Below, piece by piece: positions 52,732 through 59,833 of a stretch of 59,833 nucleotides of DNA. The stretch spans positions 1-59,833 of IMG/VR virus record IMGVR_UViG_3300042691_051270; one strand, given 5' to 3'. The notes below the pieces were generated by a model. That model was given only the letters and a program-made list of their open reading frames with translations, had not been told where the DNA came from and searched no databases. Every line of letters starts with the position of its first letter. The stretch's first letter is position 1. The stretch is from a virus. The position numbers were made by a program, and so were the translations under genes.

Positions 52732-54069
52732 ATGAGTCAGCAACCAAAAAAGATAGACTTTATCAATATTGACTGTGAAAGTAATTACTTTAACACGAGA
52801 GAACAGATAGAGATAAGACGAAATCGAAGCTTCCTAGAAACCACGTCTCCGTCAAGAATTTCTGGGTCAAATGCAGTTTCGGGTCTAATGTCCAGAAAGA
52901 GGATAGTTAAAGATGACCTGGAGTACGGCCACAGCCTTTACTTGACAAGCTCGACTGTCACAGATGCGAGCGGTAATGATAGAAAAATTCTAGCATCTTC
53001 AAATGACTATCTGATATCTGGGAGCATAGACTCCTACAAGAACGGAATAGAAATAACGCAGGAGAAGCACTGGACGGCTGGTGTTGCCAAGATAACTGCC
53101 GGAACACCGGGTCACTTGTACGATTCTCAGAGATATGGATACACAGATTTTGACATACTGTCTCCTGACGTCTACTACGAGGTAGAGACTTTCAATCCTG
53201 TCACTTTTGTTGAAATCGGAGGTAGTTCAAATAACATAGTCTACCCCATAGTCACCTCCAACAGCAATCAAGAAGAAAATCTCGTCTTAAACGGAATCAT
53301 AGAGCCTTTCCCGATAAGACCTGTAATTTCAAATTCTTCAATTAATTTCCCATTCGAGCCGCACGCGACCCGCGGAGAGTTCGGAAATGGAAACACCACA
53401 ATTCTTCTGTACTCAGATCAAGTGTTGTCGGTCGACTACTTCGAACCATCAAGGACAAATAAGTCGCCCTATTTCGATGCAGTAGATCTGATCGGAATGC
53501 CAGATGAAAACGGGGGCGGCGTGATTGTTGGTCCTTCGCTAGGATATGCTTCAACTGGAGAGAACGGCATCTCATTCTTTGAGGATGCTCGCTATACGAG
53601 GGGAGAAAAACCGAATTCTTCCTACACGGAAGACTTGATATCTGCTCTTGAAGATCTTCCGCCCGGTGGAACCACTTACGTAACATCGAAGGAAAGATCT
53701 GCAACTTGTGGATTTACCTATGATCAGGCTGTAAAAGGGACGGATTCAATTGCATACGGCGGATACTTGAGAAGTGAGTCTAAAAAACAAAACAGATCAA
53801 TTATAAAAGCTAGGGATGAAAGATCTTTTCTCTCGAGCGGCGCAACATTTAACGACTTATCTACCGTGAGTTTTATTGCGCAGAGCGTAGAATATCCCTC
53901 AATGATTCCGTCGTCTTTTCTTTCTTCTTCTATAACAGCTTTGTCAAGTTCTGCATCTGAAATATGCCGTGGAGGCGGGATAAGAGTTCAAAGAACTACG
54001 AAACCTGGATTATTTGATTCCGCATTAAATGACAGCATAATTCTTACTGAAAGAGACGTTAATCCATGA
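52732..54069 (+). CDS. Structural protein, 445 aa, unknown role
   Basis: Beta-rich, Ser/Gly/Tyr-rich protein with no enzyme motif; a recognisable stretch is IEITQEKHWTAGVAKITAGT. It starts three bases after the LamG gene and ends in an ATGA overlap with the next gene, so it belongs to the same late operon. A baseplate or tail decoration role is inferred from position only. Confidence 0.6.
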   Translation: MSQQPKKIDFINIDCESNYFNTREQIEIRRNRSFLETTSPSRISGSNAVSGLMSRKRIVKDDLEYGHSLYLTSSTVTDASGNDRKILASSNDYLISGSIDSYKNGIEITQEKHWTAGVAKITAGTPGHLYDSQRYGYTDFDILSPDVYYEVETFNPVTFVEIGGSSNNIVYPIVTSNSNQEENLVLNGIIEPFPIRPVISNSSINFPFEPHATRGEFGNGNTTILLYSDQVLSVDYFEPSRTNKSPYFDAVDLIGMPDENGGGVIVGPSLGYASTGENGISFFEDARYTRGEKPNSSYTEDLISALEDLPPGGTTYVTSKERSATCGFTYDQAVKGTDSIAYGGYLRSESKKQNRSIIKARDERSFLSSGATFNDLSTVSFIAQSVEYPSMIPSSFLSSSITALSSSASEICRGGGIRVQRTTKPGLFDSALNDSIILTERDVNP

Positions 54070-55913
54070 AGCCTTTTTCTGAATATGCAAGATTTGAGCA
54101 AGGTAATTTAAATGATTCCTTTTATGCAACGGGGTCTGCCGGACCAATTGGTGAAACACCAGGCAGCTTTTCTCGCTCTCTTTTAAGCAAAGAGCAGATC
54201 AAGATGTCATTTAATATAGCAGCAAAGACTTCAATGCTGCCTAGCAGTTGCAGCATTTATTACTTTAACAAGACATTAAAATCTTGGAACATACCGGCAC
54301 GCAGCACAGGAGATCACGTCGGCCCTTTTAATAGATTTGCAATAAATACTCAATGGAGTCCAGCTTCTGGGACATTAGGAGATGGTTATACAGTAGGCTC
54401 TCTTATTATTGAAGACGCAAAGGGATTTGATTGTTACGGTCATCCTGTAATGTCAGGAAGTCTTGACATATACAGACAAGTCACAGAAGCTGATGCTGGT
54501 GGACTGGGCCGCTCAAACTCAACGTCTCGCTATGTTGGATCACAAATAATTGGAAATAAGATACGTGACGCGCAAGGGCGGCGCGGCGCGAGCGTAATTG
54601 ATGCATTGCTCGAAGATTTCCCAAAGTCAGTTCAAAGATCTGAAATTTATGATGCTTCTAGTGATGAGACTTTTGAACTTGACATAGACAGACCGTTCTT
54701 ATTGGAAAAAGCGGTATTTGAAATACCTTTTTGTTTGGGAGAATCCTGGTTCCAGGATAGGACTGTTACGTCTTTGGCGACCGCAACTGGGACTTACTTG
54801 CCAACCAATACTCAAATAAAACAGAATTTGTATATTGATTCGGGAGGACCTGCTTTAACGCTCTCGCTCTTTTGCCAAAAAAAATACGGTCAAAGCAACA
54901 TAAGAGACTTAGTTGCCAAAGGGACCATAACACACTTACAAGATTCAAAGTTGACCGCAATAGCAAGGAGGCTTCCTCCGGAATCTGCAGAAAGAGGAGC
55001 TTATGCAGTCGTCGTCGAGCCCTACGGGCTAAGAAGCCCAAATGCCACTATTTATCAACCTTCTGCAAATTCAGCTTTTACAGGATCTATAACTGTAAAA
55101 ACTGTAGCCAACATATCAAATGGCGTAAACGGACTCTCTCTTGCCGTGTGGTATATGACTTCAAGCATTCCAAATGCAGCAGTTGATGCTTATAAGCAGC
55201 CACAGTTTGGGCGTGAAGTTTATTATTATCGTGAGATAATGGATAAGTATAGAAAGATCGTTTGGGAACCTGAATATTTTGGAAATAAAACTTTTTCGCT
55301 CTCAACTTTTGCTCAAAGTCAGCTTTCTATCGTTTCTTCTATAGATCCGTTTGGCAGAGGAATGACAGGATTTGCTCCCAGCGGAGGGTCTATATTCGGA
55401 GGAGAATACACATCCAGTCAGGCTTTTAGCAAAACAGGAGACCCGACTATTTTAAACCCTTATTACTCAGAAAATTCTACTGAGGTTGATAGATCAACAG
55501 CTTACGGTAACTTAAAAGAATTTTTCTCTCAGCTTGACATCGATATTCAAAGCTATGTTCCCAATTATAACGGTGTGCCTGTAGACCTGCCATACTCCAC
55601 CACGTTCACGCCCCAAGCTTGGATTTACAATGTATACCCATCTGAAGTATTTTCATCAAGTAAAGACGCTCCCTATCTCTTAAATCCTGGAGATAAGTTA
55701 GTTTTGGCAATATCAAAAACAAGACCTGCTGTATCAGCAAGTGGTCACAATATTAACAGCGCTGCAGACGCAAACACAGGAAATAATGTTTTAACAAAAT
55801 TGATTCCGCTAGTAGGCTCAGTTACAGGTCATGATGTGACTTTGAATACTGGTAGTATTAATATGACTTTCTACGGATCATATGTAAGAGCAGGAAACAG
55901 CTACATACCATGA
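54066..55913 (+). CDS. Structural protein, 615 aa, unknown role
   Basis: Opens MKPFSEYARFEQGNLNDSFY and continues as beta-rich sequence with many Gly, Ser and Tyr residues (NIPARSTGDHVGPFNRFAIN, GREVYYYREIMDKYRKIVWE). No catalytic motif, no membrane segment. ATGA overlaps at both ends couple it with its neighbours. Virion role inferred from operon position and composition. Confidence 0.6.
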   Translation: MKPFSEYARFEQGNLNDSFYATGSAGPIGETPGSFSRSLLSKEQIKMSFNIAAKTSMLPSSCSIYYFNKTLKSWNIPARSTGDHVGPFNRFAINTQWSPASGTLGDGYTVGSLIIEDAKGFDCYGHPVMSGSLDIYRQVTEADAGGLGRSNSTSRYVGSQIIGNKIRDAQGRRGASVIDALLEDFPKSVQRSEIYDASSDETFELDIDRPFLLEKAVFEIPFCLGESWFQDRTVTSLATATGTYLPTNTQIKQNLYIDSGGPALTLSLFCQKKYGQSNIRDLVAKGTITHLQDSKLTAIARRLPPESAERGAYAVVVEPYGLRSPNATIYQPSANSAFTGSITVKTVANISNGVNGLSLAVWYMTSSIPNAAVDAYKQPQFGREVYYYREIMDKYRKIVWEPEYFGNKTFSLSTFAQSQLSIVSSIDPFGRGMTGFAPSGGSIFGGEYTSSQAFSKTGDPTILNPYYSENSTEVDRSTAYGNLKEFFSQLDIDIQSYVPNYNGVPVDLPYSTTFTPQAWIYNVYPSEVFSSSKDAPYLLNPGDKLVLAISKTRPAVSASGHNINSAADANTGNNVLTKLIPLVGSVTGHDVTLNTGSINMTFYGSYVRAGNSYIP

Positions 55914-58495
55914 GTTATGAAAAAGTCTACACAGATGTCGTCAAAGACGTAATAGGAAATGATCCCGTCTTAGATCAGTTTGACACTTATTACGAAGCAT
56001 CCTTTTACGGAACGATGCAGGACGACTTCGTCACAGGCACAATAGTGTCAGAAGTTGTATCCGATTATACGAGATCTAAGTCAGAGAAAAAAGACAGAAT
56101 CTTCGTCACTGGGTCTAGGGGACGACTTTTTAGCAAATACTACGCAGAATCTTTTCCCGCGCTTGATTCAACGTACGGATCAGACGCCGTGAGAAGTATT
56201 CCAAGACTTTCTTATAGGTTGGTCCCCTGGCATGAAAAGACTTCGACTACGTCGTACAGAATCAATCAACACTTCGATCCAAGTGAAAGATACTACGATT
56301 CTTGTCTGCCCAACATACCGGAATGTCTAGGGGCAGAAGGCTCTAGAGTGTGGACTAGCCAAAATTCGGAGCACACAGTCTTGTCTCCGTACGGCACCAC
56401 CGTGACGGGCAGCGGAGGATATTTAATATTTAACTCACTTGTTCAAGACAGATCGGGCGAGGGATACGACACTGACCCGACCGTCAACAACAGCTGGACG
56501 TGGTCGTTCCCGTTCGAAGGGAAATATAATCCCGAAAAGAGATTTGTAGGATTTGACAAAACTCTCGGATTGAGATCAACTCTTTCTGCAAGATTGCCTG
56601 TTTACGACAAGCGAGAGAGAGAATTTAAAAGCTTTGACTCTGGTTCAATTGAAACAGACGCGACACCCGTAGATCTTGTAGAATTTAACAAGACGTTAAA
56701 AATAGACAATTTCTTTCCGTTGCTTCCCGGGTACAACGAAAACGCGAGAAATTCACTAAGAATAAAGTCAAATATTGAAGGATCTCTAGGCACTGGCAAG
56801 ATAAGACCGGGCTGGTACGGACCAGAAACTGGAGAAGAATGGAATTACAAGAGAATAGCCGACACGTCTTACGGCTATTCTCTTTTAGTGCCCGGAGATG
56901 TCAATCTTTCGAAATTTTCTGACAGAGATTTTCTTTCAACATATGCTAATGCAGAAGCCGGTTCGATGCTGTTGACACAGTCAATGGGTACCGACGACAT
57001 CATAAAATTTTTGTTTGGATTTGGAGACGTTAACAATATAACGTACGGAAAGAGAACCTTCGATCCTACGAAATTTATTTTGTCATACAAGCTAGACCTA
57101 GAAACCATACCAGACGGAACTCCTGCAGATCAAATACCGAGCTATGAAGAAGAAGGACTTAAAGTAAGCTGGTCTGCAAGCAACGTTTCAGATCCTGATT
57201 GGTCATTTCCATGGGTGGTGACAAGCTATAAAACCGCAGACTATCCTTATCAAGGCGATCTATACAATATTGTAAGTGGAACAACCTCCACAAAGGGAAT
57301 AGCATGGAGAAAGCAAGAAGGAGGAAATAAGATTCTTCTGTCGAATACTTTGACAGATTACGGCGGTCTAATGAGCTCAGAAGACAATAAGTCACCAGTC
57401 ATTGTTGACATAACTTCTTCTTATCCGTGGAATTTTAGCTATGACAGAGCCATTGCAGGAAGATATAATTACGGTTCATTGACGTGCTATTTTGGTGCCT
57501 ATCCTGGAAATCCTTCGGGTGATGTTATAATTGGAACAAATTATGGCCCTGATAGAACTTTTGATCATGTTTCGGGATCGTCATCTACATTAAATACATT
57601 TGTCACAATGTCAAATTATAACTTTAAGGAGAGCTATTATCCTGGTTTTGAATATGGGTCGCCTGGGTACGGATTGTCTTACCCGCCTGATAATCTGGGA
57701 GATTATCTTCTTGATCCCGGCGAATATAGATTTATATTTTTATATACTCTTGCGCTACCAAATGATCCTCCTCTCGCAACATCAGACCCTCAAGCTGCTG
57801 CAATTGATAACTTCAAGATCTTCACATACAGAGAAGAATCGTTTCCTGTCGTAGATAACAGCAGAATAGGTGGCAATAATTACCCGAAATTTAAAGGGTA
57901 TAGAACAGACGACAGATTAAATCCAATTCTTTCTGGTACGTCAGCGTTCAACACTGAGTACCTCGTGTCTGGTTCAGCGGCCACCTCAAAATCAATAGTA
58001 TTTGGAATATCGCCTGAAATCAGAGGATGGAAGTACGGTCTATTCAGCGGCCTCCCCGTAAACTCAAAGGTGATATTCAGGAGAGACAAGTTCGGACAAT
58101 TCAGAGACATGCTCGAGCAACGTCCTTATACGAAGTTTATAAACGTAAATTCGTCCGTCGTGGACGACGACGCCATGACGAACGATAACTTCAACAATCA
58201 GACAGATTCAAAGTTGACGATACTAAAAGAGATAACACAGATAGGACCTCCTGCCGCGGAGGTCAATTTCATACGCCAGCGCTACAAGAAAGACGACAGA
58301 GGGATTGGTTATATATACAACGAGAAGGTGAACCCCGCAAGAACCTACTCACAGAACCTCAGCCCAGAAGTGACCTCTTCCCTTCCGTACTTCGATGGAG
58401 AAGCAAAGTTGAGGCAGGAATCTGATTTGAGATTAATTACTGATGCAACCCTCACCTCGCTTCAGTTCGATCCGAGTGGGCTTACGGTAACTTGA
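55910..58495 (+). CDS. Structural protein, 861 aa, unknown role
   Basis: Long Tyr/Ser/Gly/Asp-rich protein with repeated aromatic-turn motifs (RIFVTGSRGRLFSKYYAESF, NIPECLGAEGSRVWTSQN, GKIRPGWYGPETGEEWNYKR). The last part is more charged (PAAEVNFIRQRYKKDDRGIG). From about 58030 to the end the DNA is noticeably more GC-rich than the 5' part, matching the fibre gene that follows. No recognised domain. Overlaps the previous gene (ATGA); the fibre gene starts one base after its stop. Confidence 0.6.
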   Translation: MSYEKVYTDVVKDVIGNDPVLDQFDTYYEASFYGTMQDDFVTGTIVSEVVSDYTRSKSEKKDRIFVTGSRGRLFSKYYAESFPALDSTYGSDAVRSIPRLSYRLVPWHEKTSTTSYRINQHFDPSERYYDSCLPNIPECLGAEGSRVWTSQNSEHTVLSPYGTTVTGSGGYLIFNSLVQDRSGEGYDTDPTVNNSWTWSFPFEGKYNPEKRFVGFDKTLGLRSTLSARLPVYDKREREFKSFDSGSIETDATPVDLVEFNKTLKIDNFFPLLPGYNENARNSLRIKSNIEGSLGTGKIRPGWYGPETGEEWNYKRIADTSYGYSLLVPGDVNLSKFSDRDFLSTYANAEAGSMLLTQSMGTDDIIKFLFGFGDVNNITYGKRTFDPTKFILSYKLDLETIPDGTPADQIPSYEEEGLKVSWSASNVSDPDWSFPWVVTSYKTADYPYQGDLYNIVSGTTSTKGIAWRKQEGGNKILLSNTLTDYGGLMSSEDNKSPVIVDITSSYPWNFSYDRAIAGRYNYGSLTCYFGAYPGNPSGDVIIGTNYGPDRTFDHVSGSSSTLNTFVTMSNYNFKESYYPGFEYGSPGYGLSYPPDNLGDYLLDPGEYRFIFLYTLALPNDPPLATSDPQAAAIDNFKIFTYREESFPVVDNSRIGGNNYPKFKGYRTDDRLNPILSGTSAFNTEYLVSGSAATSKSIVFGISPEIRGWKYGLFSGLPVNSKVIFRRDKFGQFRDMLEQRPYTKFINVNSSVVDDDAMTNDNFNNQTDSKLTILKEITQIGPPAAEVNFIRQRYKKDDRGIGYIYNEKVNPARTYSQNLSPEVTSSLPYFDGEAKLRQESDLRLITDATLTSLQFDPSGLTVT

Positions 58496-58496
58496 A

Positions 58497-59833
58497 ATGG
58501 CGATCAACAAAAAACCAAACGATGTAATCGTTTTTGTTTCTGAGAACGGCGGTGTGAAGCGTACCGTACTCACCACCGATGTGCAGATTGGTACACCTGT
58601 GGATGAATCGGAGTTGCAGGTAACAGGAGATCTGATACTCCGCACTCGTCCCGTCTCGATCGCACCGGGTGCCACGCACTCGATCGGGCGTGCATCCACG
58701 ATACTAGATGTAACGATCAAACCAGGAAACGGATCCGTAACGATCTCACTTCCAGCCTCACCTCGTGAAGGAACCCTGTATTACATCAAAGATTCAGCAG
58801 GCAGGTGTTCTACGAACAACATCATGCTTCAATCATCGAAGAGCGGAGTTTTAATTGATGGATCGACAACAAAAGTTCTATCTAACAATTATGATGCAGT
58901 AGGAATCACCTGGTCTGGAGGCAGGTGGATAACTCTCTCAACAACAGGTGGTGGAGGTGGAGCTGCAGGCGCCACGGGTGCAACGGGGTCAGCCGGGCCT
59001 GCAGGACCAGCTGGAGCATCCGGAACCCCAGGATCTGCAGGTCCTACAGGCGCCACGGGACCAACTGGTGCAACCGGTCCGGTGGGTGCTACCGGAGCCA
59101 CCGGACCCATCGCAGGATCTGATACTCAGGTAATATTCAACGATGGGGGAGCTCCTGCTGGATCTTCTCTCCTCACCTTCAATAAACTCACTGGTGCCCT
59201 CACAGCATCCACCTTCAGGGCAACCAACGGCTTCTCAGGATCTCTCACACGCCTCGCGGACGGCACTTCCTATCTCATTGCCGGCAACAACATCGGCATA
59301 TCCTCGGCATCGAACGGATCCGTAACAATCTCCACGAACGCAACTGCGAACTCCGATTTCTTCTTCTCCACCACCGCCGGCTCCATCTACACCACGGGCT
59401 CCGCCGCATTCATAGGAAATCAAGTGGGAATCGATTCTCCTTTCGATGTGGGTGCGAGCGTGAACTTCTACGTTTCAGGAACGCGAACCTCCACGGGAGC
59501 CGATGATCCCTCGATAGTTTTCGGTGGAGATACGTTCATCTCCGGTGCCTTCGGGGTATCCGATTACATCCAGATGAAGCCGGTTGGTAACCTCAGGATA
59601 CCCACGAACACATCGGCATCGTACATCTACACATCGGGCTCCACCAACGATCTCTACTACACCCAGTACCAACCCGGCACGGGATTCACCAACACCGTTA
59701 GAATGAGGTGGTTTGAAGGTTCCCTCTCCACGGGCCTCCTGCACGGTGGTGTTCTCTCCACTGCGAACGGTTCCACTTCATTCTCAATCACTTCGGGCAG
59801 CGGCCTCGTGGTGGATTACAACGCCTCCACCAC
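58497..59833 (+). CDS. Collagen-repeat tail fibre or adhesin, N-terminal 445 aa, partial
   Basis: An ATG at 58497, one base after the previous stop, opens a frame with no stop before the window end. The N-terminal 150 residues look like a virion-attachment domain (MAINKKPNDVIVFVSENGGV), followed by a Gly-rich hinge and about 17 Gly-X-Y triplets (about residues 155-205; for example GATGPTGATGPVGATGATGP), which form trimeric collagen-like rods in phage fibres. After IAGSDTQVIFND come Ser/Thr/Gly-rich repeats (SGSTNDLYYTQYQPGT) as in fibre shafts. The receptor-binding tip and any chaperone domain lie outside the window. GC-rich composition and use of CTC/GCC/ACC codons differ from the core structural genes. 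Confidence 0.85.
   Translation, partial: MAINKKPNDVIVFVSENGGVKRTVLTTDVQIGTPVDESELQVTGDLILRTRPVSIAPGATHSIGRASTILDVTIKPGNGSVTISLPASPREGTLYYIKDSAGRCSTNNIMLQSSKSGVLIDGSTTKVLSNNYDAVGITWSGGRWITLSTTGGGGGAAGATGATGSAGPAGPAGASGTPGSAGPTGATGPTGATGPVGATGATGPIAGSDTQVIFNDGGAPAGSSLLTFNKLTGALTASTFRATNGFSGSLTRLADGTSYLIAGNNIGISSASNGSVTISTNATANSDFFFSTTAGSIYTTGSAAFIGNQVGIDSPFDVGASVNFYVSGTRTSTGADDPSIVFGGDTFISGAFGVSDYIQMKPVGNLRIPTNTSASYIYTSGSTNDLYYTQYQPGTGFTNTVRMRWFEGSLSTGLLHGGVLSTANGSTSFSITSGSGLVVDYNAST

Noticed and set aside
58889-59110. Minus-strand frame rich in Gly, Ala, Pro and Val
   Set aside because: It is the mirror image of the collagen triplets of the + strand fibre gene, whose repeat keeps several frames open.
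1-59833. tRNA genes, rRNA genes, insertion sequences, integrase or attachment sites
   Set aside because: None recognised by eye on either strand; no gaps over about 80 bases exist between genes, leaving little room for them.

Overview
The window reads as about 60 kb of a large tailed bacteriophage genome of the T4 superfamily (contractile-tail myovirus), cut at both ends. The evidence is a baseplate series in T4-like order on the + strand (central-spike-like protein, gp25, gp6), a T4 gp55-like late sigma factor just upstream of it, and tightly packed genes with ATGA or TGATG overlaps. There are no rRNA genes, tRNA genes or bacterial housekeeping genes. PIN-PhoH, a phage ClpP and a surface-glycan island are typical of aquatic T4-like phages. 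The host cannot be named from the sequence. Most genes are AT-rich and use AGA for arginine.

Layout. (1) 1-12271, minus strand: seven complete structural or virion-associated genes and one partial one, including very long proteins (1316, 894 and 645 aa) with fibronectin-III-like segments and two proteins sharing an N-terminal module. (2) 12323-19473, mostly minus strand: PIN-PhoH, a lysine-rich protein, a histone-H1/Hc1-like protein, an XPD/DinG-type Fe-S helicase, a ClpP-like protease, three small proteins, a GroEL-like protein that keeps the apical domain but lacks the ATPase, and a membrane-anchored coiled-coil protein. One small + strand gene (13787-14053) encodes a cysteine-rich protein with a sigma region-4 helix-turn-helix and has its own terminator. 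(3) 19548-38991, plus strand: an operon of about 20 overlapping genes for glycan synthesis. It holds nine or more glycosyltransferases, RmlA/RmlB/RmlD-like enzymes, GDP-mannose 4,6-dehydratase, NeuB/NeuA-like nonulosonic-acid enzymes, a 2-hydroxyacid dehydrogenase, UDP-glucose dehydrogenase, four methyltransferases and a deacetylase. (4) 39028-43790, plus strand: a RecB/Cas4-type nuclease, two more GT-B glycosyltransferases, a membrane coiled-coil protein, the gp55-like sigma factor and a helical protein. (5) 43795-59833, plus strand: spike-like protein, gp25, gp6, a DNRLRE-like protein, a large LamG protein, three long structural proteins and a collagen-repeat fibre that runs off the window end.

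How it fits together. Late transcription is probably directed by the gp55-like factor, possibly helped by the small region-4 protein. Virion genes lie in two divergent blocks on either side of the replication/processing genes and the glycan island. The island looks able to make or divert dTDP-, GDP-, UDP- and CMP-activated sugars and assemble them with many transferases. Whether the product decorates the virion or remodels the infected cell's surface cannot be read from the sequence.

The strongest candidates for something undescribed are the ATPase-less GroEL-like protein, the possible split late-sigma pair, the compact NeuB-NeuA-dehydrogenase module, and base-composition changes inside genes, which look like recombination joints at the edges of exchangeable modules.
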